NCBI GenBank assembly: GCA_029560585.1
Contig: JAKQKQ010000228.1
Span: 1 to 64,000, forward strand
Direction: 5' to 3'
DNA from: Verrucomicrobiota bacterium
GTDB taxonomy: Bacteria > Verrucomicrobiota > Verrucomicrobiia > JADLBR01
Length of the DNA stretch: 64,000 bases
Shown here one piece after another: positions 43,203 to 54,000 of the stretch. Position numbers and translations under genes: made by a program. How positions within the stretch are numbered: position 1 is the stretch's first letter; every line of letters begins with the position of its first letter. The notes under the pieces were generated by a model. That model was not told the origin of the DNA. It was given only the letters and a program-made list of their open reading frames with translations, and did no database searches.

Positions 43203-43484
43203 CCGAACCCGTCGGCGTTTGGCGCACTAGACCAAGCCCCTATGACACCCGATTACCCCCCAATTCCGCGCGCTTGCGACAATACGGCCCATCACGGCGC
43301 GCCATCGAGTAGAGATCTCGCAATCCAGAATATTTGGCGTGGGCGGTCGCGACAGGCCCGAAGCCAGCGCGCACGAGCGAAAGGTGCGCCCGCGGGATAT
43401 GCCAAAACTGCGTCACCACCGGTCCTGTCCGCCGCCATGATCTGGAGCCGATGCACTTCCGGGACGGATTGCCCCCCTGATGGC

Positions 43485-44774
43485 TTACGCAGAGTTCCGT
43501 TTTGATGCCCGCACGACCTCGTTGATTCGCAGGATAAGATCCTGCGCTTCGGGCCAGCAGATGCGGTGCAACACATCGAGACTGTGACGAAACTCTCCCC
43601 TGTGGCACAGGCGCGTGTACTGAATCGCGTCGTATCGCTCGAGATTCATGCCGATCAATGCCGGATAATAAGCCGTGGGGAAAAAATTCAGCGCCTCGAC
43701 CGTCGCCTGCAATTCCGGATTGCCGGTGTGGACGTCGATGACAGTAGTCAAATGATCCCCTGCCGCCTCCTGTGTCAGCTCTTTAACGATACCGGCTATC
43801 AGCAAGCCCTGCAGGCCCTGCCCATGGCTCTTGAGGTCGAGAATGCGGGCCCGCCGGTCCCGCCGATCCGAAACGACACGCGCGGCGGCGACGACGCGCC
43901 CACCGGCGCGCATCACGAAACAGCGCCTGTCATATCGGTCGGGATTGCCATGACCGCCCTCGAGACGACGCAGACAGGCCACGCCCGCGCCATGCGCCTG
44001 ATCCTGATCCCAGCTCTGAAGATAGCGCAATCCGGCCTCATCGTCCCGCTCGATCAAATGACCCGCGGGCCCCGGCTCCGTCGCCATGCCTGACGGCGAT
44101 TGCCGCATGCGAGTCAGGCCCCGCGGATCGACCGCGAACGGAACGGCGCGTTTGACCTCTGGCAGTGCCACGCCGAAAGATTCGAGCACCGGCTCGGCAA
44201 GCGCGCGCACCATCTGCGTGATCGAGGCGCGGGCGCTGCGCTGGCCCAGTGCGGCGGAGGACACCCGCGCCGTCAATAGCATCGCCTCGCGGCCTGCCGG
44301 GGTCAGATGGGCGAAAGGCTCGAATCCGGTGGGCTTGAATCCGTTGTGCCGAACGCATTTCCACCCTCCGGCATCGGCCGTGCGCGTCTCCGCGATGAAG
44401 TAATGCGCCTGCTCCTCCACCGCCGCATACAAGGCGGCCATCAGCCGGGTGCCAATGCGATGCCCGCGTGCCCCCTGGCTCACAACCAGGCCGAATCCCT
44501 CCGCCACCCTGTCAAAACGGCTTCCGACGTTCCGCTCCGCACCGACCGTGCCCACGACCTTTCCCTCAAGCTCGGCGACCAGCCAGCAGATCCCGGGATC
44601 CAACACGGCCTCCGCCACCCACCCGGGGTCAAAAAACTGGGGAAAAGGATAATGCTCGCGCGCCTCCCCGCCCGCCGGCGGCCTGTATGCCTCGGCAAAC
44701 AAACCGCACAATGCCAGCGCGTCCGCCGGACGGGCCGGTCGAATTGTGCTCACGCATGATTCCAGGAATGGCAT
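43485..44774 (-). CDS. Tandem GNAT-fold acetyltransferase-like protein
   Basis: A 429-residue protein. The N-terminal half is a GNAT domain (STIRPARPADALALCGLFAE, GKVVGTVGAE, SQGARGHRIGTRLMAALYAA), with an acetyl-CoA loop RGHRIGT of the expected type. The C-terminal half (about 230-429) looks like a second, more divergent GNAT domain (GRVVAAARVVSDRRDRRARI, LQGLLIAGIVKELTQEA, VEALNFFPTAYYPALIGMNL). It starts 13 bp after a methyltransferase gene in the same operon as the cyclase-TIR-like protein. It could modify a small molecule or an amine on a protein. Confidence 0.7.
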   Translation of the reverse strand: MPFLESCVSTIRPARPADALALCGLFAEAYRPPAGGEAREHYPFPQFFDPGWVAEAVLDPGICWLVAELEGKVVGTVGAERNVGSRFDRVAEGFGLVVSQGARGHRIGTRLMAALYAAVEEQAHYFIAETRTADAGGWKCVRHNGFKPTGFEPFAHLTPAGREAMLLTARVSSAALGQRSARASITQMVRALAEPVLESFGVALPEVKRAVPFAVDPRGLTRMRQSPSGMATEPGPAGHLIERDDEAGLRYLQSWDQDQAHGAGVACLRRLEGGHGNPDRYDRRCFVMRAGGRVVAAARVVSDRRDRRARILDLKSHGQGLQGLLIAGIVKELTQEAAGDHLTTVIDVHTGNPELQATVEALNFFPTAYYPALIGMNLERYDAIQYTRLCHRGEFRHSLDVLHRICWPEAQDLILRINEVVRASKRNSA

Positions 44775-44787
44775 CCTCGCGTGCTCC

Positions 44788-45543
44788 TCAGCGCGCCGAA
44801 GCCCGCCCGTCCACGCACCTGTCCGTCGGCGCAAGGCCCGCCGGCTTGCAACCCCGGATCGTGCCGCAATGCCCCATGTGCGAATCCTCGAAACTCAATC
44901 GCTCGAAACCCAGCGACCGAAATCGCTCGAAAATGTCCTCGGAAGACAAAGTCGGACGCTTGCCTGGATCGAAGCGCTCGTTGCACTCCTTCACCCTCTC
45001 CCAATCCTCGCGCATCGGCTCCAGTGCGCCGTCGTCCCGCAAAAAACCTTCGGCGGCATCCAGCAGCGCCCGCAAATCAAAACAGCGCCTTGGCTCCGTG
45101 ATCACGATGGCCCCTCCCGGCCGCAACAGGCGCAGCACTTCCTGAAGTGCATCCTTCGGCCGCTCCACCGCATAAAGCGCCAGCAGGATGCTCGCCCCGT
45201 CAAAACTGCCATCGGCGAACTGCCCCAGCTCTTCCGCACTGTGTCGAATGATGCGCGGGTTGGACAGATCGCCCTGCGGCAGCTTCGCGCGCAGACAGGC
45301 AAGCATCGCCGGGCTTGAATCCACGGCCGTGACCTCCCGACCGGCCCGCACCAGTTGCAGGGTGACGTTTCCGGTGCCAGCTCCTATGTCGATGACCCGG
45401 AGCACGTGGGCCTGCGTCATCGCCTTCACATGACGGGCCACCACCTCGCGGTAGAAAGGCATCCTCAGTAGGATCCGATCATACGCCTGGGCATAGCTCT
45501 CCCACATCCGCTCGTTCTCATCGCCGGCATCGGCACGGCTCAA
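44788..45543 (-). CDS. Class I SAM-dependent methyltransferase
   Basis: A 251-residue protein with the Rossmann methyltransferase motifs: VIDIGAGTGNVTLQLVRAG (motif I), VTAVDSSPAML, DGASILLALYAVE and LRPGGAIVITEPRR. The lid regions around it are helical. The substrate cannot be told. TTG 45543 is the preferred start. It overlaps the stop of the cyclase-TIR gene (TTGA) and has GGGAGGGGG just upstream. ATG 45507 is an alternative with a poor ribosome binding site. Its placement shows cotranslation with the cyclase-TIR-like protein. Confidence 0.85.
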   Translation of the reverse strand: MSRADAGDENERMWESYAQAYDRILLRMPFYREVVARHVKAMTQAHVLRVIDIGAGTGNVTLQLVRAGREVTAVDSSPAMLACLRAKLPQGDLSNPRIIRHSAEELGQFADGSFDGASILLALYAVERPKDALQEVLRLLRPGGAIVITEPRRCFDLRALLDAAEGFLRDDGALEPMREDWERVKECNERFDPGKRPTLSSEDIFERFRSLGFERLSFEDSHMGHCGTIRGCKPAGLAPTDRCVDGRASAR

Positions 45544-47666
45544 AGTCCCCCTCCCAGGTCGCATTCGCAATAGCCTCCGTCGGTCATCCGGGTCACCTTC
45601 GTCACGTCCAGATAGACAATCCGCATGTAAACCGACTGCCCTTCCGCCTTGAACTGGATCCTGTGCTGGACCACCAGCGGCAGAAACGCGCGGCCCCGGC
45701 GCAGCGCCGGCTGGTCGGGCGTTTCCTTGAATATTATCGGGATCGTGGCCACGGGAACCTGCGCGTCGCGTCCCCAGACATTGAGCAGCAGATTGTCATA
45801 AATCCTGCCCTGCTCGGCGAAGAACGCGTTGAACTGCTTCTCGGGAATGCTCTCGCGCAACGCCTCAACCAGCTCGGCGACGGGTTTCCCCTCATCAATG
45901 GCCGTTCCGAAAAGCTGCCGCGCCTTCTCGGACACGAACGTGGCCCTGATATCAGGCCTTTCTCCCCCGCCACGCCCCTGATGGACCCGGTACTCGACGA
46001 ACGGCCGCGGCGACAGCCACGTCTGGCCACCGCCCGCCTCCAGCTCCTTGACGAGCGCGTCAAGTTTCTGAATGGGATCTTCGGGCACCTGATAGACCGT
46101 CTTGTCGTTGAGGTTGAAAGGGAGCCTCTCCTCCTCGTCCCCCTCCGGGTCGCGCGCGGGCTCATCCCGCAAGAGGACAATGGGCCGCCCCGTCGCCAGC
46201 CGGAATCCCACCTCAATCATGACATTGGCGTTGAACTGCCCGTTGCCAGTGGGCGCCCCGAGATAGGCGACCACCATCGGCGTGCGCTCCAGGGATTCGA
46301 CGATGCGATCCCATTTGTTCTGGCCCGTGAGCTGGTCCGCCTGGATTGACCGGTAACCCGCCCTCTGGCACGCGGGACGAATCAGCCGCTCCATCACCGT
46401 CCTGGAGCGCGGGTGCGCCGGATTGAGGGGCATGATCACGAAGCAATCCTTGAGCGCGACCGGGATCACGGCGGTTTGATCATCGACCGGCGGGGCGATC
46501 GGGGGTGGTTCCTTCTCCCAGGGCGCGTGCTTGTCCACCGCCCAACGGTGACCCACGAGTGGCAGCTCATGGGCCTTGCCGGGGACGGGCTCCTTACCCC
46601 CAAACTTCTGGCGCAGCTCGCCCGGAAGCTCTTCAAACGCATCGTGGCTGATACGGATTTCGCCGCTGCAATGCATCAGGCTGTCATGCCCCCCGCCCTC
46701 CTGAAGCCGCTCCGCATCGGAGATGCACCGGCCGCGCCAATGTTTGTCGGCGGAACGCTCCAGCCAGCCATAGTCGATCCCCACCCGAAAGCACCGCATC
46801 CTCGCGGGTGAGCTCTTTCCCTGATTCCTGTCCCGCGCTGCGATCAGAAGCGCCCTCCCCATCCGAACGGCCTCCTCGGTCCGCTCAAACAACAGGATGC
46901 CGCCATCCCCTCGCCATGTGTCCAGATGTGCCTCGAATTTCGCGCCCACGGACTGGCAGGCATTCCGGATCAGCGTCCGTATCTGATCATCGATCATCGC
47001 CACGGGATTCGGATGATCGGCATCCTCCATCGCCATGACCGTCTCCCTGTAATGGGCCATGTCGATGGAGACCACACAATACGCCTTGCGCTCTTTTCGC
47101 TCGAATAGCCGGCTCCGCCGAAACTCGAAGGCGCCCGGCCCGTCCCCGACCGCCTCGACCGTCTCTATGTCCCCGTACGCCCGCTGATGCCTTTCTGGCA
47201 GGTCCCCATACGCCCCAACGCATGCGCAGATTTCGCCGCCGCGCGCCACTTTGCTCAGGGCCTGGGCCAGGCACTCACCCTCCGTTGGTCTGTCCGGCAT
47301 CCCAACGCCGTTCCTACACTTGGCCAAACCGATGCGGATCTCGACTCTCCCAGCAGCCGCGGCGTCTGTGCCGTCGTCGCGCGCGGCCAGGTGCAGGAGC
47401 TCCCTGCCCAGCGCGTGCGCGTCACCGGCGACCGATAGGTAAAACATCGGCGCCCCCGAGGTCGACAGCGACGCCTTGAGCGGCTTCACCCGCGCTTGCC
47501 CCACCGCTTCCTCAACCCACAGGTCAAGATCGCCAATGGGACACTGCCTCTCGCCCGAGCCACGTGACTTGTCATCGCGAGCAAAGGTCATTCCTTTCAC
47601 GTCCAGACACAGGACATAAATCGCCGGCTGATTACCGATGCCGCCCCTATCGGTTTTCTTTGTCAT
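45540..47666 (-). CDS. Tandem cyclase-homology domains fused to a TIR-like / nucleoside-deoxyribosyltransferase-like domain
   Basis: A 708-residue soluble protein. Residues 14-185 resemble a degenerate class III cyclase domain (AIYVLCLDVKGMTF, VEIRIGLAKC, KVARGGEICACVGAYGDLP). Residues 195-378 are a second one with both metal Asp positions (VVSIDMAHYRE with Asp202; TWRGDGGILLF with Asp254). Residues 407-545 match the FVIMPF...NxNVxxExG type of TIR-like/NDT-like domain: CFVIMPLNPAHPR, then NANVMIEVGFRLATGRPIVL with a conserved Glu485. About 160 residues of unknown fold follow. The parts recall Pycsar (a cyclase plus a TIR effector), here in one chain. ATG 47666 has GGGGGT upstream. It is first in an operon with a methyltransferase and a GNAT protein. 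Confidence 0.7.
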   Translation of the reverse strand: MTKKTDRGGIGNQPAIYVLCLDVKGMTFARDDKSRGSGERQCPIGDLDLWVEEAVGQARVKPLKASLSTSGAPMFYLSVAGDAHALGRELLHLAARDDGTDAAAAGRVEIRIGLAKCRNGVGMPDRPTEGECLAQALSKVARGGEICACVGAYGDLPERHQRAYGDIETVEAVGDGPGAFEFRRSRLFERKERKAYCVVSIDMAHYRETVMAMEDADHPNPVAMIDDQIRTLIRNACQSVGAKFEAHLDTWRGDGGILLFERTEEAVRMGRALLIAARDRNQGKSSPARMRCFRVGIDYGWLERSADKHWRGRCISDAERLQEGGGHDSLMHCSGEIRISHDAFEELPGELRQKFGGKEPVPGKAHELPLVGHRWAVDKHAPWEKEPPPIAPPVDDQTAVIPVALKDCFVIMPLNPAHPRSRTVMERLIRPACQRAGYRSIQADQLTGQNKWDRIVESLERTPMVVAYLGAPTGNGQFNANVMIEVGFRLATGRPIVLLRDEPARDPEGDEEERLPFNLNDKTVYQVPEDPIQKLDALVKELEAGGGQTWLSPRPFVEYRVHQGRGGGERPDIRATFVSEKARQLFGTAIDEGKPVAELVEALRESIPEKQFNAFFAEQGRIYDNLLLNVWGRDAQVPVATIPIIFKETPDQPALRRGRAFLPLVVQHRIQFKAEGQSVYMRIVYLDVTKVTRMTDGGYCECDLGGGL

Positions 47667-48085
47667 GGGAGACCCCCGTAGAGTGCCCTGACCATCGCGC
47701 ATCGATTCTGCATGCGGCCAGGGAACAACGCCGGCGGCGGGAAACTGTTCCACAGACAGCCAGCGGATGAACACATACTCACCACCCTGAGGCCATATGA
47801 TCGATCGGACGGCCTCGCCGATTGCATCCTTCTATCAAATCCCGCCCGTGCGGGCAAGACCGAGCTTCCCCCCACCAAAGGCCAGATATATCCGCTGCAA
47901 TCAAAACGGCAGCTGTGCCGATTGGTGTCTGCAGTGACGTCTCAATGTGAACGACGCCATCAAGTAATATGAAAGAGACCAGACCTCGCGGGGCACGCTT
48001 GCCGGCAGGAGTCAAGAAGACGGGACTCCCTGTCGATCGCCGGCACCGGAATCGGCCGGCGGGGATCTTCTCAAGGAGCGCTCCC
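47667..48085. promoter_or_regulatory. 419-bp divergent region, cyclase-TIR operon / alpha-2-macroglobulin
   Basis: This region should carry promoters in both directions. The plus-strand frame of the macroglobulin is open from 47969, but AAGGAG at 48073-48078, 7 bp before ATG 48086, fixes the start there. The extra 39 upstream codons are Arg/Gly-rich and unlike a signal peptide. No operator or clear promoter boxes were recognised. Confidence 0.5.
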
Positions 48086-51000
48086 ATGAACACCGGCAAC
48101 ACACTCTCGCAGAACCCGGCCGCCTCGGGCCAGCAACTTGGAACGGTCAATCCTGTGCCACATGACCGATGGGCCAGAGTCCGCTCCCTGCGCCTCATCT
48201 GCCAGATCGGCCTACTGGCGCTCTCCACCGTGTTTCTTCTCGTCGGCTGTCATCCGGAAAAGAAGTCGGGGACAAGTGCACGCCCCGCCATCAAAATCGA
48301 AGGACCGAAGGCCACCACGGAAACGCGCCCCCCAACAGGTGCGGCCCCCGCCGAGGTGCCGGCGACCAACGCGCCAATCGACCGTTCAACCGCCCCCCGG
48401 AAAGGGGGACCGACCGCTGTCTGCCAGTCCGCCCTCGAAGCGCCCGCCCGCATCGAGAGCGGCGTGCGCCTCATGGTGGATCTGGAAAACCTAGGGCCGA
48501 TGTCCGGCTTCGAGCTCCGGTTCGACCAGCCGGTCATCGCACAAGACCGGGTGGGAACGGTGGCGGAATCCTCCCCGCTTGCGTTTGAGCCGCGGGTGTC
48601 CGGCACATGGACCTGGCTGAGCCGGCGCAGCGGGCTATTCGCCCCCGATGAACCGCTGCGCATGGCGACCCGCTATCGCCTCACCCTTCGCCAGCTGGCC
48701 GGGCCGGACGACAAGCCCATCGACGCGCGCCTGCAATACGAGTTCCACACCCCCGGCTTCGCGGTGCTCGATCCGCCGGGCAAACCCGACGCGAACGCCT
48801 CGGCCGAGTGTCCCTTCCAATTGCATTTTACCGCGGACGTGGACCCGGCCGCGGCGTCCCTGTTCATCGGATTTGAAAACGCGTCCGGCCAGCGCGCGGG
48901 CGTGGTGGTCGAAACCGACAAGTCCTGGTCCTCGGAAGCGCGCTACTTCGCCGGCCAGCCCAAGCTGGCCCCCTGGCGCCTGCGCCGCATCGCATCTGCG
49001 GGCGACCGTGGGTCAAATGACTCTGGCGACGCGCGTCTCCCGAGCGTCCTCGCGATCAAACCCGCCGGCCCGCTGCCCCCCGGGCCGGGATGGCGACTCG
49101 TCCTGCGCAAGGGCCTGCCCTCGGCAGACTGCGAGTTCCAGCTCGACAAGACCGTCGAATTTCCGATCGGCGATGTCCTGGAACTCAAAATCACCAACGC
49201 CTCGGCGCACTCCATCCTCAACAGGGGCCGATTCATCGTCCTCGACGTCAACAAATACATCCGTGATAGGGACTTTGACATCCGGCCCCTCATCAGGGTC
49301 TCTCCGGCACCAGACAAACTGGTTATCCGGCAGCGATTCGACGACATCCTGATCGACGGCGGCTTCGGCCTCGGGACCAATTACACCGTGGAGGTATCGC
49401 CCGGCCTGCTAGCACACGACGGCACCCAGGGCACCGAGAAATTCGTCGCAACGCTGCTTTTCGAACCGCTCGCCCCGCGCCTCTATTTTCCCGAAGAGGT
49501 ATCCCACCAGCAGGCGCACGGCGGTCGGGAGTTCGGCTTCGCCTCGGTCAACGTGCCCGGCGCGCGCGTCCGCGCCTACAGGGTGGCCCCATCCTCCGCC
49601 GCCGCGGTCCTGGACCATTTCGAATCGCAGTACCCCCAGCCCGCGCCCACCGAGGACCAACGCGACGATTGCGAGCGCTATCGGCGCGTTGACTTTGCGC
49701 CCACCCCGCTGGCCCCTGCCCTCACGCAGGTCTGGGAAAGGGTCTTCGATACCGCCGCCGCGAGCGACGATGCCCGGGTCACCCGGTTCTCATGGGACGA
49801 GGTGCTCGGCGCGGGCAAATCCGGCATGGTGCTCCTGGAGATCGAATCGACCGGCACCACGCCGCGCATTGGCGCGCAGACCCTGGTGCAGGTGACTGAC
49901 CTCGGTGCCGTCTGCACGCGCGACGGCGGCGAGTGGCGCGCGTGGGTGTTCTCCCACCAGACGGGCGAACCGCTCGCGGGCGTCACCGTCGGCTCCGGCG
50001 ACCGCCGCGCCACCACCGGCGCCGACGGCATCGCGAGACTGCCCGGCCAACCCCAGCTCATCGAAATGGGCCGGGGCGAGGACGTCCACCTCACCCGCCT
50101 GGACCGCGATGCCCGGGAACTTGAGACCTGGGGCTTCGATATCCCCCGGGGCTACGGAGAACCGGAGAAGGGGGGGCCACCCCTCCGGATCCTGGCTTTC
50201 ACCGAACGGCCCGTCTACCGGCCCGGAGAGACGGTGCACCTGAAAGTCATCGCGCGCGCGCTGGACGGCAAGGGCCTCTCGCTGCCCGAGGCCAGGGCGG
50301 CCTCGATCCGGTTCGCCGACAACCACGACCGCGACTTCTACAACGAGGCGGTCGGGCTCGGCGTGTCCGGCACGCTCTCGGTCTCGGTCGCCCTGCCGGA
50401 TGACGTCCTGGGCCAATGCACCGCCCACATCGAATTGGGCGGGCAGACCGCCGAACACACGTTTCAGGTGGCCGACTACCAGCCCGACGCGTTCGAGGTC
50501 AACATCGGCGGGGCGCGGGACTATGCCCCCGGGCAGATGATCGACCTGTCGGTCGCCTGCCGCTATTATTTCGGGAAGGCCCTCTCCGGCGCCGGGGGCA
50601 AGTGGAGCCTGTCCGGTTCCGCCGCGCCGTTCGCGCCGACCGGCTTCGACGATTTCCTATTCCTCTCGGGTGATTGCGACCACCGCCTGCGGGAGGCGGA
50701 CTCGCATTTCAACGAGGAGGGCGATATCGCGCTGGACGCGGACGGCGCATGCCGCCTCTCGCCCAAGGCGGCCCAGGCCTTCGCGGGCCCAGCCCCGCAG
50801 TGGTTTCGCCTGCTGGCGGAGGTCACCGATGTCAACCAGCAAACCGTCAGCCAAAGCGCCTCGTTCACCAGGCACGCCTCGGATTTCTATCTGGGGCTCC
50901 GGCGCCCGGACGGCCCGATCCGCGCCGGCGAACCCATTCCGGTGGAAATCGTCGCGGTCGATCCCGACGGGCAACCGCACAGGGGCGCGGTCGGGGCGCG

Positions 51001-54000
51001 CGCACGCCTCTATTACGTCGAGTGGCTGACCCAGGACATCGGCGGGGCCAGCCACTCCCGATTCTACCGGGCGGAGCCCCGACTGCATCTGCTCGCGGAA
51101 GCCGGGGTCACCACGGGCAGGGTGGCCCGCGAGGGCACCCGCTGGCGCTACCTCAAGGGATCCGGCCCGCGCGTCGCTTTCACCGCCGAGAAAACGGGCA
51201 AGCACCTCGTCGAGATCGAGGCCCGCGATGCCGCCGGCCGGCGCACCGTGACGCGCCACGACTTCACGGTCTTCGGGCCGGGCGTGGCCACGTGGGACTT
51301 CCGGGATGCCGCCCGGATCGAGGTCGAGACCGACAAGGCAGAGTACCGGGCCGGGGAAACCGCCACCCTCCTGATCAAGTCGCCCATCGCGGGCACAGCC
51401 CTGGTTTCTGTCGAAAGGGAGACGGTCCTGCGCTCCTTCGTCGCGCGCATCGAAAAAGGGAGGGCCAGCGTCCAGGTTCCCCTGCTGGCGTGCGATGCGC
51501 CCAACGTGTTCGCCAGCGTGGTGGTGGTTCGGGGGTCCGATGCCTGCCCCCACCAGCATCCTGCCCCGGAGTACCGCTTCGGCTATTGCCAGCTCAAGGT
51601 GGCCGATCCGGCGACCCGATTGGGCGTCGAGGTCCAACCCGGCTCTGGCACCTATCGGCCGGGTTCCGAGGTGGCGATCCAGGCCGTCGTCCGCGATGAC
51701 AAGGGCAGGCCGGTGCCCGATGCCGAGGTCACCCTGTATGCGGTTGACGAGGGCGTCCTCGCGCTGATGGGCTACGAGACCCCCGAACCTCACCGCTTCT
51801 TTTTCACCACCCGCCCTCTCCGCGTGGACACGTGCCTGACGCTCGCGCGTCTCATGCCGGAGGATCCCAATGACCGGCGCTACACCAACAAGGGCTTCCT
51901 CGTGGGCGGCGGGGGCGACTCCGCCGAATCCCTGCGCCGCAACATGCTCGCCTGCGCGTACTGGAATGCCTCGCTCAAAACCGACAAGGGGGGCCGCGTG
52001 GCCGTGACATTCAGGGCCCCGGATAGCCTGACGCGCTACCGGGTGATAGCGGTCGCACTGTCCGGCGCGAGCCGCTTCGGGAACGCCCAGTCCTCATTCG
52101 AGATACGCAAGCCGGTGATGATCCAACCCTCGCATCCGATGTTCGCCCGCCTCGGCGACCGGCTCAGTGTCCGCGCCGTGGCGCACAACCAGACCGAGGG
52201 GCCCGGCACGCTCCGGGTCTCCCTGGCCCTCGACGGCAGGGCAAGATCGACGGAGGCCTCACCCAGTCAATCCATCAAGATCGCCGCCGGCGGCACCGCG
52301 GTCATCGATTTCCCAGTGGAGTTCGTCGCCGCGGGCCCATCCCGCTGGACGTGGCGCGCGCGGCTGACCCCCGACGCCGCCGCGCGGCGCACGGGCCCAC
52401 CCACCACCGCATACGGCGACAAGGCCCCGAAAGCGCGACCCCCGGCTGCGGCCCCCGAGGAGTTCGCCGACGCGGTGGAAACCCAGATCACCGTGGAGGA
52501 GCGTGTTCCGCTCCTGCGTCGGATCTATTCCACCAGGGTCACCCCGGACCAGGGCGATCTGTTGCGGGGCGTCGATCCCGCAGCGCTCGAGGCCCGCGGC
52601 CAGCTGACGATCACCGTCGCCAACTCGCCCCTCGCCCAGTTGGCCGGAGCCGCCGATAGCCTGATCCACTACCCCTACGGCTGCGTCGAGCAGACTTCCT
52701 CGTCGCTCCTGCCATTGCTCGTGCTGGGGGATTCGGCCGGAGCCATCCCGGGATTCGCCTCCCGCGCCAGGCAGATCGCACCGATGGTCCGCAAGGGAAT
52801 CACGCGCCTGCTGGACATGCAGACGCCCTCCGGTGGCCTCGCCTACTGGCCCGGCGACACCGAACCCGACCCCTGGGGCAGCGCCTGGGGCTGCGCCGCG
52901 CTCGCGATCGCCCGCTCCCTCGGGCACCAGGTACCCCCGCAGGCCATGGATCCGCTCTGCGAATACCTGCGGGCCCAGATGGCCAATGCGGCCCTGGCCT
53001 CCGGCGACGCCCAGCTCGGGCCCCGCTGCCTCGCCGCCTGGGCGCTGGCCCTCGCCCGGTCCCCCGACCCGTCGTACCACGAGATCCTCTTCTCGAAACG
53101 GGGGGGCCTCTCCCCCGAGAATCGCGCACTCCTCGCCCTCGCCATACTCGAATCCGCCGGCCCTCGCGCGATGGCCGAGGAGCTTGCCGCCGACCTGCCC
53201 GACGCGGACCATGTCATCTCGCCGTGGTTCTACGACGCGGCGCGCGACATCGCCCTGCGCCTCATGGTCTCCGCGCGCCTCGGGCACATCGATGAGGCAG
53301 GCCGCCTCGCCGACCGGCTGCTCGCGCACTGCCAGGGCGGCGATTGGCACACCACCCAGGGCAACGCCTGGGCCGTGCTCGCGCTTTCCGACTTCGTCCG
53401 CAAGGGCCGCGCCGACGCCGGTCCCGCGCAAGGCACCATCCTCTACGGCGGCGCGAGGCTCGCAGACTTCTCGCTCGATCCCTCGGGAGGCTTCGCCGAA
53501 ACCCGCATCGACCTCCCGGCGAAGGAGGCCGGGGCACGGCTCCAAGTGCAGGGGGCCACGGCGGGGCCGCTCTTCGCGCGGCTGGTCTTCGAATCACGAC
53601 CCGACGCGGCCACGCGCATGCCGCAGGAGCGCGGCTTCGCCATCGGGCGCGCGTACCACAAGATCCTCGACGACGGCTCGCTCGCGCGGGCGGATGACCT
53701 GCGGCTCGGCGACCGAGTGATGGTGACGCTGTCGATCCAATCGCAGTCGCACGCGTCGTACGTGGCGATCGAGGACCCCCTGCCTTCGGTGTTCGAGGCG
53801 ATCAACCCCGAATTCCGCTCCAGGGAGGCCGCTGGCTCTTCGTCGACCCGCACCACGCTGTGGTCGAGCCACAGGGAGATGCGCGCCGATCGGCTGATCT
53901 GGTTCGTGAACCACATGCCCGCCGGCCAATACCAGATCCAGTACCTGGCCCGCGTGCGGGCCGCGGGGGAGGCCGAGGCACCCGCGGCACAGATTGGCGA

